Shown: positions 9,331 through 20,066 of the stretch, in pieces
How positions within the stretch are numbered: the stretch's first letter is position 1
Layout of the letters: every line of letters begins with the position of its first letter
Assembly: GCF_002895435.1 (NCBI RefSeq)
Contig: NZ_POYJ01000004.1
Span: 186,001-250,000 of the forward strand
Origin: Aquimarina sediminis
Lineage (GTDB): Bacteria; Bacteroidota; Bacteroidia; Flavobacteriales; Flavobacteriaceae
Direction of reading: 5' to 3'
Length of the DNA: 64,000 bases
Notes under the pieces: generated by a model
What the model was told of the DNA's origin: nothing
Seen by the model: only the letters and a program-made list of their open reading frames with translations
Database searches by the model: none
Translations under genes and position numbers: made by a program

Positions 9331-11637
9331 CTATCGATTGGATTTGAGTAAAGAAAAATCAGCTTCTAATACTGTACTAGAACTCCCTCCTATAAATACT
9401 TTAAAATCTCCGGGTTCAGCTTCCCATATCTCATTTGCTGAATAAAACTGTACTGTATTAACATCTATAATAAATGATACTTCTTTAGTCTCACCGGGTT
9501 TTAATGAGATTATATCAAATCCTTTCAATTCTTTAACAGGTCTTGTAATACTACCTACCAAATCTCTTATATACATTTGTGCAACTTCTTTCCCTTCATA
9601 TTTTCCTGTATTTGAAATTGTAAAGGAAATGTTTATAGCACCATCAGAAGTGAAAGAATCGCTACTTAGTTTTAAATCTCCATACTCAAAAGTAGTATAA
9701 CTTAATCCAAAACCAAACTCATACAATGGCTCATTACTTACATCCTGATAGTGCGAATAGAAAACACTTTTGGGTTGCTCTAATGGAGGTCTTCCTGTAT
9801 TTTTAGAATTGTAATAGATTGGGACTTGCCCAACATTTTTTGGAAATGTCATCGGTAATTTACCACTAGGATTATAATCACCATACAATACTTGTGCTAT
9901 TGCATTTCCACTTTGAGTCCCCAATTGCCATGCTTCTACGATAGAAGGAATATGATCATTTGCCCAATTAATTGCCAAAGGACGACCGTTCATCAAGACC
10001 AAAACTATGTTTTTATTTACTTTATAAACAGCCTCTAAAAGCTCTTGTTGTAGCCCCGGAAGTTTGAGATTACTTCTACTTCTGGCTTCACCTGACTGAA
10101 ACCCATGTTCTCCCAGAACCATAATAACGACATCTTTATTTTTTGCTGCATCTACCGCCTGCTCAATTCCCGATCGATTTGTTGTATTCAACTGTACTTC
10201 AGTTGTAAAACTTGGGGTACCTGTTACTAATTCTGGACCGGATACATAGGTAATTTTATTATCTGGATATGCTTTGAGCCCTTCTATTACAGAAATAGCC
10301 GTACTATCTTCAGCGGCAATTCTCCAACTCCCTAATGGGCTTGTTTTATCATCTGCCAAATCTCCTATAACAGCAATATCTAACCCTTGTTTTTTTAGAG
10401 GTAATAATTGGCTTTCATTTTTTAGCAATACAATCGATTTTTTTGCAATATCCAAAGAGGCTTCGTGTAGCTTCTTGTTTCCTATAACTTCCTTTTCTCT
10501 TGCCAAATCACAGTACTTATATGGGTCTTCAAACAAACCTAATTCAAATTTCACTTTCAAAATTCTTCTTACTGCATCGTCTATATCAGATTCTTTTACT
10601 TTACCTTCTTCTACTAAACTTTTCAAAGAATTGATAAAAATATAAGCTTCCATATCCATATCTGAACCTGCATTAACAGCAATTTCTGCCGCATGTTTAT
10701 CATCTTTGGCATAGCCATGAGTAACCATTTCTCCAACAGAATCCCAATCAGAAACGATAAAACCATCAAAACCCCAATCTCCTTTTAGTATTTGGCGTTG
10801 CAAAAAGACGTTGCCGGTTGCAGGTATACCATTTAATTCATTAAATGAATTCATAAACGTTCTTACGCCCGCTTCTGTAGCTGCCATAAATGGAGGAAAA
10901 ACAGTATTATGTAAAGTAGTAATACTAACATCTACGGTATTATAATCTCTTCCTGCTTCGGCAAAGCCATATCCTGCAAAATGCTTTGCACAAGCAGCAA
11001 TGGTATGGTGCGCTGATAAATCTTCTCCTTGAAATCCTTCTACCCTAGCTTTGGCAATCAAACTTGCTAGATAAGGATCTTCTCCGGCACCTTCCATAAC
11101 TCTTCCCCAACGAGCATCTCTCGAAATATCTACCATGGGTGCAAATGTCCAGTTAATTCCTGCTGCAGAAGCTTCAATTGCTGCATTTTGTGCAGATTTT
11201 TTAATCGCTTCTAGATCCCAACTTGCAGATTCTGCCAAAGGGATAGGCGTTAACGTTTTATAACCATGTATCACATCAAAACCTATTATTAAAGGAATCC
11301 CCAGCCTTGTTTTTTCTACTGCTATTTTTTGTACGGCTTTAACATTTTCTACTCCTCTTACATTTAACATAGAGCCTACCAATCCCTGTTCTAATTGCTT
11401 GTATTTAATTTTTGCGGTTCCTTCCTCTGGACTTGGACCTGTTACATTCCAAAAACCATTATATTGATTCATCTGCCCAATTTTTTCTTCTAAGGTCATT
11501 ATCTTTAACAAAGAATCCACCTTGGTATCAATAGAAGATTTTGCAGATAGCGTAGATTTTACCTCTGGAGAATCGCAACCGACAGTACTTAGTATTACTG
11601 CTGCTACCAATGCTATGAATGTTTTCTTATACCTCAT
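9331..11637 (-). CDS. bglX: Glycoside hydrolase family 3 beta-glucosidase, lipoprotein
   Basis: A 768-residue BglX-like GH3 enzyme. It opens with a lipoprotein signal (VILSTVGC, Cys21), so it sits on a membrane facing the periplasm or surface. The GH3 barrel spans about 35-370, with KHFAGYG near 218 and the nucleophile Asp297 in GFIVSDWDS. A C-terminal alpha/beta sandwich follows (about 400-620) and then a fibronectin-III-like domain (VKELKGFDIISLKPGETKEV, about 690-760). It removes terminal beta-linked glucose or related sugars from oligosaccharides. It is the last gene of the SusC/SusD locus, 147 bases after the GH20 gene. Confidence 0.93.
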   Translation of the reverse strand: MRYKKTFIALVAAVILSTVGCDSPEVKSTLSAKSSIDTKVDSLLKIMTLEEKIGQMNQYNGFWNVTGPSPEEGTAKIKYKQLEQGLVGSMLNVRGVENVKAVQKIAVEKTRLGIPLIIGFDVIHGYKTLTPIPLAESASWDLEAIKKSAQNAAIEASAAGINWTFAPMVDISRDARWGRVMEGAGEDPYLASLIAKARVEGFQGEDLSAHHTIAACAKHFAGYGFAEAGRDYNTVDVSITTLHNTVFPPFMAATEAGVRTFMNSFNELNGIPATGNVFLQRQILKGDWGFDGFIVSDWDSVGEMVTHGYAKDDKHAAEIAVNAGSDMDMEAYIFINSLKSLVEEGKVKESDIDDAVRRILKVKFELGLFEDPYKYCDLAREKEVIGNKKLHEASLDIAKKSIVLLKNESQLLPLKKQGLDIAVIGDLADDKTSPLGSWRIAAEDSTAISVIEGLKAYPDNKITYVSGPELVTGTPSFTTEVQLNTTNRSGIEQAVDAAKNKDVVIMVLGEHGFQSGEARSRSNLKLPGLQQELLEAVYKVNKNIVLVLMNGRPLAINWANDHIPSIVEAWQLGTQSGNAIAQVLYGDYNPSGKLPMTFPKNVGQVPIYYNSKNTGRPPLEQPKSVFYSHYQDVSNEPLYEFGFGLSYTTFEYGDLKLSSDSFTSDGAINISFTISNTGKYEGKEVAQMYIRDLVGSITRPVKELKGFDIISLKPGETKEVSFIIDVNTVQFYSANEIWEAEPGDFKVFIGGSSSTVLEADFSLLKSNR

Positions 11638-11784
11638 TTTTCTTATTATTAAAGTTCTGATACGACCTGCCTCTATTGGAGGTTATATAAAATCAATTTT
11701 TAAACTAACATTAACGTATTGTTATTGATGCATCTAAAAGAATAATTACGCCCATGACCTCTAATTCTTAATCTATTTACGTAC

Positions 11785-13359
11785 TCACTTCCAATCAATT
11801 AGCTTAGAAGCGTAATAATCTATCCCTAACTCTTTAAATATCAAGCTATGATATCCTAATCGTGTTTTATAGTCTTCCCAGTTTCTTATATCTGATTTGG
11901 ACCAACCAATTTCTGAATATCCCAGTAATCTTGGAAAAACCAAAAACTCCATTTCATCCATATTGCTAACCGTTTCTGTCCAAAGTGGGCATTCTATCCC
12001 CAAAATATTATCCTTTCCTATTTCAGGAACATAGGTTTCTGGTTGCCAATTATAAGCTTTATCCACTTCGATATATCCTGCCCAATTTAATCCTAACTGA
12101 GGATTAGTTATAGAGTCATATTTCATGTCCAAATATGCTCTTTTGGCTGGCGACATAATTAGTTTGGCTCCATGCTCCAGAGCTTCTTTTGCCTCTTCTT
12201 TTCGGGTCCAAAACTGAACAATAGTAGTAGGTTTTATCTCGGCTGAGACTACTTCATTCCAACCTATCATTATTTTCTTATGATCACTAACTATATCCTG
12301 AACCTTATTGATAAACAATATATAGTCTTCTTTTTTGGTGGCATTAGGTTCATCACCTCCAATATGAATATAAGGACCAGGTGTAATACTGGCTATTTCA
12401 GAAATTACATCATTCATGAATTGGTAAGTAATCTCTTTTTCAATACAAAAAGAACTAAACCCTACCTTTGTCCCTGTGTATAACTCGGGCGCTTTATCAT
12501 CACAGTTTAACTCGGGATAAGAAGCCAAAGCTGCATTGGTATGTCCGGGTACATCAATCTCTGGTATTATGGTTATATATCTTTCACTGGCATACCTTAC
12601 CAAATCTTTATATTGCTCCTGGGTATAATACCCTCCTTTTTCACCACCAACTTCGGTACTTCCTCCAATCTCAGTAAGTTTGGGCCATTTTTTGATTTCT
12701 ATTCTCCATCCTTGATCATCTGTTAAATGAAGATGCATAACATTCATTTTATAGCGTGCCAACCAATCAATATATTGCTTCACCTCTTCTACCGTAAAAA
12801 AATGACGAGATACATCCAACATACTTCCTCTATAACTATAATTAGGTTGGTCATTAATTATACCTGACGCTAATTCCCATATGATGTTTTGCGGTTCTGT
12901 TCTTTCTATTTCTGGAGGGAATAATTGTCTAATTGTTTGGATACCTCTAAAGATACCTTCGGATTTGTGGGCTAGTAAAACAACTTTGTCATCTGTTATC
13001 GTTAATGTATACCCTTCATTACCCAATTCGCTCAATTTTTCAGAAACAATAAAATTGATATCTCCTTTTGATTCTTCTTCTTTTTGTACAACATTAAAAT
13101 CAAAACCTGTTGCTGGTCTTAAAATTTGGGCAAAATACTCTGCTACCCTTTTTAACTCATTGGAGTTAGAGTTAATGGCAATTTGTGTTTCATTATATAT
13201 TCTAAAAGAGCTTCCGAATGCTTCAACTTTGGCAGGTTTTGGAATAAAGCTTTCTTTTAATAAGTCTTTTGGCGTTGGTGCTGGTGTTGGTTTTTGGCAT
13301 GATGCTAAAACAAAACACATGGAAAAAAAAGTTAATACAAGATGATGAATATTCTTCAT
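11785..13359 (-). CDS. GH20 beta-N-acetylhexosaminidase, lipoprotein
   Basis: Encodes a 524-residue family 20 hexosaminidase that releases terminal GlcNAc or GalNAc by substrate-assisted catalysis. The start at 13359 is preferred over 13395 because it places the lipoprotein signal (FVLASC, Cys21) at the N-terminus. A GH20b-type domain (about 33-165) precedes the TIM barrel, which shows YRGSMLDVSRHFF (about 176), HLHLTDDQGWRIEI (about 209) and the catalytic Asp336-Glu337 pair in HIGGDEPN. Its position between SusD and a GH3 enzyme suggests the locus targets a GlcNAc-containing glycan such as chito-oligosaccharide or glycoprotein sugar; that target is an inference. Confidence 0.93.
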   Translation of the reverse strand: MKNIHHLVLTFFSMCFVLASCQKPTPAPTPKDLLKESFIPKPAKVEAFGSSFRIYNETQIAINSNSNELKRVAEYFAQILRPATGFDFNVVQKEEESKGDINFIVSEKLSELGNEGYTLTITDDKVVLLAHKSEGIFRGIQTIRQLFPPEIERTEPQNIIWELASGIINDQPNYSYRGSMLDVSRHFFTVEEVKQYIDWLARYKMNVMHLHLTDDQGWRIEIKKWPKLTEIGGSTEVGGEKGGYYTQEQYKDLVRYASERYITIIPEIDVPGHTNAALASYPELNCDDKAPELYTGTKVGFSSFCIEKEITYQFMNDVISEIASITPGPYIHIGGDEPNATKKEDYILFINKVQDIVSDHKKIMIGWNEVVSAEIKPTTIVQFWTRKEEAKEALEHGAKLIMSPAKRAYLDMKYDSITNPQLGLNWAGYIEVDKAYNWQPETYVPEIGKDNILGIECPLWTETVSNMDEMEFLVFPRLLGYSEIGWSKSDIRNWEDYKTRLGYHSLIFKELGIDYYASKLIDWK

Positions 13360-13540
13360 AAGGCTTTGTATTTTGTTGTTATTACTATGTTGCATTCCCT
13401 AGTTTTTTGATGTTATTTTAGACATATGAGGCTTATGTCTTTACGTATTTATATATAAGATAGATTATAGTTTTTTAGGAAAACAGTATTTTAAAATACT
13501 GTTTTCTCAAAAAAACTAATTAAAATAGGTACTATGAAAC

Positions 13541-15223
13541 TTAAAAACCTGGATTTTGAGTAAGTGTACCTCCACTTAAATCTATAGCCGTGATTGGAAT
13601 TGGTAATAAATCATGTTTAGAATCATACGGGCTAGGATCGTCTGAAAAAGAAGTGATTACTCTAGCTTCATTTTCAAAATATGCATTCATCACTTGTACT
13701 CCATTTCCCCACCTTCTCAAGTCAAATAATCTGTGCCCTTCCATGCTCAATTCAAGACGACGTTCATGACGAACCGCTTTTCTGGCAAAATCTTGACTAG
13801 GAAAGGAAACATAGGGTTCTATTTCATAATTTGCAGCATTGCCTGTACCATCTCCATTTTGCACAAATGTCATATTCTTTGCTCTATTTCTTACCTGGTT
13901 TACATACTCTAAGGCCAAACTTAGGTTATTCAATTCTACTGCCGCTTCTGCTGCCATTAATAGAACATCAGCATACCTTATTATGTGGTAGTTAATTCCT
14001 GATTGCTGCTGTCCCCATCCACCGGTACCAACATTTGCGTCCTCTCCATGATAATAAACATTCTTCTTGGGTAAATATGGTCCTGAGATGTCTGAGAAGT
14101 TGGCTCTAATCCAGTCTTTACCTACCATTTCTCCATAATTATTATAATCAATACCTCTTCTTCCAACAGTATAATCCAATCTAGGATCTAATGGATCTGT
14201 ATGTGGTGTAAAAGCTTCGTCACTTGAAATACCATAATCATTTGTAACATCAGTTTGATTAAATGTGTCTAATAGTGGTAAACCACTACCATCGGTTTGA
14301 AACGAATTTACCAAGTCTTGAGAAGGTTGATAGAATCCACAGCAAAATCCAAAGGCGTTGGGAAAATTTAACATCCCTCCCTGATTTCCATTTGGAGAAG
14401 ATGCCGCATCTGCAGTAAATTGAATTGCGAAAAGCGACTCCTCGCTATTATCTCCCGCAAAACGAAAATTATCTGCAAATTCTGAGAGTAATGCAAACTT
14501 CCCACTACTTATTACATCATTAAATAAAGTAGAAGCTTCACTCCATTCTGATTGATACAGATGTACTTTGGCTTTGTAGGCTTTAGCTGTTAATTGTATA
14601 GGTCTTCCTACTTCTTCCTGATTAGCAGGTAAGTTATCTATGGCAAACTGAAAATCCAACTCGATCTGATCCCATATAGGTCCCGTGTTAGGCTGATTAA
14701 ATTCTCCATTATTAAAATTCTCTACAGAGATAAATGGTACATTTCCAAATGCTCTTTGAAGCTCAAAATTAAAATGTGCTCTTAAAAATCTGGCTTCAGC
14801 TTCTTGTTGTGTAAAATCTCCTTCTGTAACCTTACCTATAACAGACAAAACATTATTGGCTCTGTTAACTCCAGAAAAAAGCCCTGTCCATTTGCCCAAA
14901 AGGTATGGATTACCAGTAGACCAATTAAAGGTCTCGAGAGCATACAAATCGGCTTGATCCCCATCTGTACTTCCTTTATGCGCATCATCAGAAATTGTGT
15001 CCATCCACCAATTATCTCCACTTGAAGTCCATTCATCAGAAAAAGCATTCTCTCGAATACCATCAAGAGCTGAATAAGCCCCAACTAGTAACAGATTTAT
15101 TCCTGCCTCATTTTGTAAAGCCTCATCACTTAGTGCACCTACTTCAACTGTTTCTGTAAAAGCGTCATTACATGACAATACTACGATCAACAGCGCTATA
15201 ACTATATATATTGTTTTTTTCAT
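13541..15223 (-). CDS. susD: SusD/RagB-type glycan-binding lipoprotein
   Basis: A 560-residue surface lipoprotein (signal IVVLSCND, Cys about 18) that pairs with the SusC channel as its lid and captures oligosaccharides. Family features are the N-terminal TPR-like helices (about 80-330, e.g. NRANNVLSVIGK, EARFLRAHFNFELQR) and the C-terminal SusD block with RYADVLLMAAEA, NQVRNRA, VRHERRLELSMEGHRLFDL and a closing LTQNPGF. It begins 4 bases after the SusC stop codon, so the two are translated together. Confidence 0.95.
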   Translation of the reverse strand: MKKTIYIVIALLIVVLSCNDAFTETVEVGALSDEALQNEAGINLLLVGAYSALDGIRENAFSDEWTSSGDNWWMDTISDDAHKGSTDGDQADLYALETFNWSTGNPYLLGKWTGLFSGVNRANNVLSVIGKVTEGDFTQQEAEARFLRAHFNFELQRAFGNVPFISVENFNNGEFNQPNTGPIWDQIELDFQFAIDNLPANQEEVGRPIQLTAKAYKAKVHLYQSEWSEASTLFNDVISSGKFALLSEFADNFRFAGDNSEESLFAIQFTADAASSPNGNQGGMLNFPNAFGFCCGFYQPSQDLVNSFQTDGSGLPLLDTFNQTDVTNDYGISSDEAFTPHTDPLDPRLDYTVGRRGIDYNNYGEMVGKDWIRANFSDISGPYLPKKNVYYHGEDANVGTGGWGQQQSGINYHIIRYADVLLMAAEAAVELNNLSLALEYVNQVRNRAKNMTFVQNGDGTGNAANYEIEPYVSFPSQDFARKAVRHERRLELSMEGHRLFDLRRWGNGVQVMNAYFENEARVITSFSDDPSPYDSKHDLLPIPITAIDLSGGTLTQNPGF

Positions 15224-15227
15224 TGTT

Positions 15228-18200
15228 CTAAAATTTAATGTTTAACCCCATAGAAAATAATCTCGAGAGAGGAAACGTCTGAAAGTCCACACCCAAAGTT
15301 AAATTCCCTCCATTAGTATCTTCTTGTGTATCATCAAAGCCTCTTAATTCTGGATCTAATCCATTATAATCTGTAATGGTAAATAGATTTGTCCCTTGTA
15401 GATAAATTCTTAACGATCCGATACCGACTTTATCCAAAATACTTTCTGGCAAAGTATATCCTAGTTGCAAGTTTTTCAACCTCAAATAAGAACCATCTTC
15501 TATAAAATAAGAGTTAGGTGCTGTTTCATTATTTACAATGTTAGATCTTAGTGCGGGAATATTAGAATTAGGGTTTGTTACAGGGTCAAAGGCATTTAGA
15601 ACTCTAGTACTTTGGTTGGCGTTAAAAAATGTTGGGAAATCTGTAAATATTCTTTCGTAGTTATAGATATCATTTCCTTGAGAACCCTGAAAGAAAACTG
15701 ATACGTCAAATGATTTATAAGAAGCATTTAAATTTATTCCATATGTAAAATCCGGATGAGGCGAACCGATAAAAGTACGATCCTCATCATCGATTACATT
15801 ATCTCCATTAAGATCTCTATACCTTAATCTTCCTACCCCCTCTGCGTTATTAGAAAACCCTTGATCAGCTGCTGAAGCTACTTCGCTCTCAGAAGCAAAG
15901 ACCCCATCTACAACACGTCCATAAAACTCAGATATCGAGCGACCAATCTGCGATCGTGTTATCGCTCCTCCTCTAAATGAGCCAAGACCTACCTGAAATG
16001 GAGCAATTAAATCAACTATCTCATTTTTATAGGTAGATAAATTAGCGCTAATACCGTACGCAAAACCAGATTCTGTCTGATTGTTATAAGCTATAGTAAA
16101 ATCTACACCTTTATTTGTTACTGATCCCACATTTACAAATGGTGGACTTGCATCTGGTCCCGTAGTAGGTATAGCAGTCTCATCCAAAGTAATTAAATCT
16201 TCTGTTTCAATATTAAAATACTCGACTCCAATAGATAATGCATTCTCAAATAACCCTAAATCCAGCCCTACATTTGTTGATTTACTAGTTTCCCATTTTA
16301 AGTCAGGATTCCCCACAGAGCTCAATAAAGCTCCTATTAATACTGAACTACCGTTAATGGCGTAGTTAGCAAAATTAGAATCAAAAACAGAAATGTTTGA
16401 AGTAGGGTTCGCAACGGATAATGTTTGATTTCCGATCTCACCATAAGAAGCGCTAAGTTTCAAATAATTTACCCAATTATTTTCTGGAAAAAAATCCTCG
16501 TTACTAACTACCCAACCTGCACTCAAAGAAGGAAAAATATCACTTTGATTATCATCTTTAAAACGAGATGATTTATCATTACGTACTGTTAGTGTTGCTA
16601 AATACTTACTTTTATATGAATAATTAGCTGTACCAAATACAGAAAACAAAGAAGAAGTGTTACCCAAAGCCGAATCGACCTGAGGAGAACCAGCTCCATT
16701 GAATAACGTGTAGAAATCTGGTGTTTCAAATAAATAATCAGTATTCGATACTACTTTTAATCTAATACTTTCTTCAACCGCTTCAACTCCCACAAGTGCA
16801 TTAATTGAATGATCACCTATAATTTTGTTATAGCTTAATGTATTTGTCCATGTCCAAGAATATCCATTTTCATCTCTTTCTCTCAACAGATTTACACTTC
16901 TTGGTTCTGCCGACTCTGGATCTAGAGCAAAAAATTGTCTGGTATCTACTTGTTCAATGCTTCCGCTTAATATTGATTTAAATTTTAGTCCTTCTGCTAC
17001 ATCCACAATACCATAGATATCTCCAAAAACCCTAAGTCTCTTTACATAATTGTCCTTGGCTCGTTCTAGGGTTGCGACAGGATTGGGAGTATTACTCAAC
17101 CCAGTAGAGTTACTGTTTGGTCCGACATATAATCCATTATTATCAAATACCGGAAGTAACGGACTTACCTGCATAGCTCTATTTACTGTTTCTCCAGCGG
17201 CAGATAATCCTGCTTGCCTTGAGAATGATGTACTTAAATGTTTACCAAATGTCAATTTTCTATTACGTCCCGCTTTAAATTCAGAATTAAGTCGTACAAC
17301 CCCTCGTTTGAATCCAGTACCTAATAACACTCCTTCTCTATTTAAATAGGCTGCCGACATAAAGTATTTACCTGATTCTCCTCCGTTTTCTACAGAGATT
17401 GATAAGTTCTGAGTCTGGGCATTTCGGGTGATTTCTTCAAGCCACTTTGTTCCTCCATTAGGAACTGTAGTGGTTCCATTTCTAATCAATCCAAACAATG
17501 TAGAAGGTGTTGTAAATGTTCCTGTTCCATTTGGATCATATTGTGGATGTGTAATACTTGCCCCACTATTTTGTAAACTTCGAAAGATAACATTTTTGTG
17601 TTGCTCTATATTCAGTAAATCCGGAAGGTTAGCGACTTCTGAAATACCTGTGTAATAATCAACAGAAACCTTGGCTTTATCCTGATTATACCCTCCACTT
17701 TTAGTAGTAACTATCACTACTCCATTGGCCGCTCTAGCACCATAAATTGCAGCAGCTGCATCTTTTAATACATTTAGCTGTTTAATATCAGAAGGGTTTA
17801 TACTATTAAAAACTCCTGCATCATCAGTTTGTACACCATCAATAATAAATAATGGATCTGTATTATTAACTGTTCCAAAACCTCGAATATTAATCTTTGG
17901 TACCTCTCCGGGTCTTCCATTGCTCACTACAGAAACTCCAGAAGCTCTACCTTGCAATAACTCAGCGGCATTTACAACCGGATTTTTTGTAGCTTCTTCA
18001 ACATCTACAGTAGCTACCGAACCAGTCAAATCACCTCTTGTTTGAGAAATATATCCCACAACGACTACTTCGGCTAACTGGCTTGAATCTTCAACGAGTA
18101 CAACATCAATTTTTGTTTGCCCAGAAACATTTATTTCTTGTGTAACGAAACCTACATAACTAAATACTAATACTGCATCTTCAGGAACATCAGTTAATAC

Positions 18201-18710
18201 ATAATTCCCATCAAAATCTGTTTGAGCGCCCTTGGATGTCCCTTTAACCACTATACTTGCACCTGGCAAAGGACCTTTGGCATCTGAAACTTTACCCTCT
18301 ATAGAAACTGTCTGGATTTTATTATCCATAGGAAGGATATCCTTTTTTTCTGATTTAACAATAATAGTGTTGTTTGAAAATTCGTATGTAGAATTAATGG
18401 GTTTTAAACCCATCTTAAGGAGTTTCTTGGCTTTAATTACTCCTTTTTTTACAGTAACAGTAGGAGCATCAAGAATCGTATTTACGTCATAAATAAATTC
18501 ATACTTCGTCTGTTTTTTAATCAACTCAAAAATTTCTTCGATACATATAATCCTGTCAGAATTGATTTTAATCCGAGCATTTTGAGAAAACCCTTTGCTA
18601 GGACTAAAAGCGAAAGTCGCTGAACAAAATAAAAATAAAAATGCCCTCATAATTACTTTGTATAGCCTCTTGTTATAACAACAAGAAGCGATAGTAAATT
18701 TAAATTTCAT
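15228..18710 (-). CDS. susC: SusC/RagA-type TonB-linked outer-membrane transporter with STN domain
   Basis: An 1160-residue SusC-type import channel. After an N-terminal extension and signal peptide (MRAFLFLFCSATFAF, from residue 21; that Met at 18650 is an alternative start) come an STN domain (about 45-120, IEEIFELIKKQTKYEFIYDV), a carboxypeptidase-like domain (about 133-220, GKVSDAKGPLPGASIVVKGT), the plug with the SusC signature LNVLKDAAAAIYGARAANGV (about 314-333), and a barrel ending SMGLNIKF. The STN domain marks it as a signalling member that reports substrate to the FecR/sigma pair encoded just upstream. It imports the oligosaccharide bound by SusD. Confidence 0.95.
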   Translation of the reverse strand: MKFKFTIASCCYNKRLYKVIMRAFLFLFCSATFAFSPSKGFSQNARIKINSDRIICIEEIFELIKKQTKYEFIYDVNTILDAPTVTVKKGVIKAKKLLKMGLKPINSTYEFSNNTIIVKSEKKDILPMDNKIQTVSIEGKVSDAKGPLPGASIVVKGTSKGAQTDFDGNYVLTDVPEDAVLVFSYVGFVTQEINVSGQTKIDVVLVEDSSQLAEVVVVGYISQTRGDLTGSVATVDVEEATKNPVVNAAELLQGRASGVSVVSNGRPGEVPKINIRGFGTVNNTDPLFIIDGVQTDDAGVFNSINPSDIKQLNVLKDAAAAIYGARAANGVVIVTTKSGGYNQDKAKVSVDYYTGISEVANLPDLLNIEQHKNVIFRSLQNSGASITHPQYDPNGTGTFTTPSTLFGLIRNGTTTVPNGGTKWLEEITRNAQTQNLSISVENGGESGKYFMSAAYLNREGVLLGTGFKRGVVRLNSEFKAGRNRKLTFGKHLSTSFSRQAGLSAAGETVNRAMQVSPLLPVFDNNGLYVGPNSNSTGLSNTPNPVATLERAKDNYVKRLRVFGDIYGIVDVAEGLKFKSILSGSIEQVDTRQFFALDPESAEPRSVNLLRERDENGYSWTWTNTLSYNKIIGDHSINALVGVEAVEESIRLKVVSNTDYLFETPDFYTLFNGAGSPQVDSALGNTSSLFSVFGTANYSYKSKYLATLTVRNDKSSRFKDDNQSDIFPSLSAGWVVSNEDFFPENNWVNYLKLSASYGEIGNQTLSVANPTSNISVFDSNFANYAINGSSVLIGALLSSVGNPDLKWETSKSTNVGLDLGLFENALSIGVEYFNIETEDLITLDETAIPTTGPDASPPFVNVGSVTNKGVDFTIAYNNQTESGFAYGISANLSTYKNEIVDLIAPFQVGLGSFRGGAITRSQIGRSISEFYGRVVDGVFASESEVASAADQGFSNNAEGVGRLRYRDLNGDNVIDDEDRTFIGSPHPDFTYGINLNASYKSFDVSVFFQGSQGNDIYNYERIFTDFPTFFNANQSTRVLNAFDPVTNPNSNIPALRSNIVNNETAPNSYFIEDGSYLRLKNLQLGYTLPESILDKVGIGSLRIYLQGTNLFTITDYNGLDPELRGFDDTQEDTNGGNLTLGVDFQTFPLSRLFSMGLNIKF

Positions 18711-18806
18711 AAATTCGCATTTGGTTTAGTTAAACATTGTTTTAATTAATTCAAGTTAGAGTGGATTGAGTTACTACTTTCCAGGCATTAGCTCTTTCCA
18801 CTTTTT

Positions 18807-19946
18807 TTATTTAACGATGATTTGTTTGTCTTTTATTTCAAATTCTACTTTTTCTGTTTTTTGAATATTTACCAGTAATTCTCTAATGCTACTTTTTCTT
18901 TTTAGTACTCCAGAAAAAACTAAATCTTTCTTTTGTTTATCTTGATATATTATCTCAAAATCATACCACCTGGAGAGCACTTTTAGCATCTCATCCAAAG
19001 ATTGTTTTTCAAAACTAAAAAAGCCATTCTTCCATGCTATCACACTATTAACGTCTACTTTATCGAGATGAATTTTATTATCATTGGTTTTAACATTAGA
19101 TTGAAAACCTGGTTTTAGTATTTCGTTTGAATTTCCATTCTCAATATTCACTTTACCTTCTATTAAAGTGGTAAGAACACTAATATCTTCCTCATACGAC
19201 TTCACATTAAACTCTGTACCCAAGACTTGTAGTGTTTGAGACTTGGTAATTACTTTAAAAACAGATCCATCATGGTTAGAACTTGGAGAGACATCGAAAT
19301 AAGCTTCGCCGTACAAAAGTTCAACTTCTCGGGATTTACTCGAATTAAAGCTTACTGGATATTTTAATTTAGATTCTGAGTTTAGCCATACTTTAGTACC
19401 ATCAGATAATTGAACATAGAATTGCCCCCCTCTTGGGATAGTTAAATAATTATATATTACTTTTTTTGAGTTGCCCTTGTTCTCATTATTATAAACGAGG
19501 TTTTCTCCGTTACTTTTCACCAATGAATTAGTAAAAGGCTTACCTTTTTCAATCTCGACCTGATCTCCATTTTCTAAAGTCAGAATTGCTTTATCAGAAC
19601 CAGAAACTATCGTTTCCTGAACAACTTCTGGTGTATTCTGAAAATTAGAAAGTGTATCTTTAAACACAAAAGGAAGGGAAATTAAAACTATTATTGCAGC
19701 GGCAGCGGCATATTTCCAATACGCAAATTTCTTGATTCTTACCTGATCTCTATCCTGAAGTTTTGAGTTTAAATCAATCCACCCTTTCTCTATATCCACA
19801 AAATCAATAGCTTTTGAATAACTTTTTTGAACTTTGTTAAAATAATTGGAATGCTCTATCGATTCATTATACCATTTATCAAATAGTATTCTTTCCTCGT
19901 TAGTGAGTGAATTATTAAGTTTTTTTATGATTAGTCTAAACTCCAT
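18807..19946 (-). CDS. FecR-type anti-sigma factor of the SusC/SusD locus
   Basis: A 379-residue anti-sigma factor: cytoplasmic sigma-binding part (about 1-72), one Ala-rich membrane helix (YAAAAAIIVLISLPFVF, about 74-90), periplasmic FecR domain (LTIPRGGQFYVQLSDGTK, GEAYFDVSPSS, about 165-265) and a DUF4974 domain at the C-terminus (DEMLKVLSRWYDFEIIYQ). It sits between the sigma gene and susC on the same strand and should link ligand binding by SusC to release of the sigma factor. Confidence 0.92.
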   Translation of the reverse strand: MEFRLIIKKLNNSLTNEERILFDKWYNESIEHSNYFNKVQKSYSKAIDFVDIEKGWIDLNSKLQDRDQVRIKKFAYWKYAAAAAIIVLISLPFVFKDTLSNFQNTPEVVQETIVSGSDKAILTLENGDQVEIEKGKPFTNSLVKSNGENLVYNNENKGNSKKVIYNYLTIPRGGQFYVQLSDGTKVWLNSESKLKYPVSFNSSKSREVELLYGEAYFDVSPSSNHDGSVFKVITKSQTLQVLGTEFNVKSYEEDISVLTTLIEGKVNIENGNSNEILKPGFQSNVKTNDNKIHLDKVDVNSVIAWKNGFFSFEKQSLDEMLKVLSRWYDFEIIYQDKQKKDLVFSGVLKRKSSIRELLVNIQKTEKVEFEIKDKQIIVK

Positions 19947-20066
19947 CTAATATCTAATTGCCTTTTTTCTTAATAGACAATCTTAAATTAAAAATGGGTG
20001 ACAAAACGTTAAACAATTTTAAATAAAAAACTATTAACTCAATATAATTCGAAAAAAAAGAATGTT

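Noticed and set aside
17050..17349. Plus-strand frames inside susC, susD, hyuA and other long minus-strand genes
   Set aside because: They are complements of strong coding genes with clear family motifs on the other strand.
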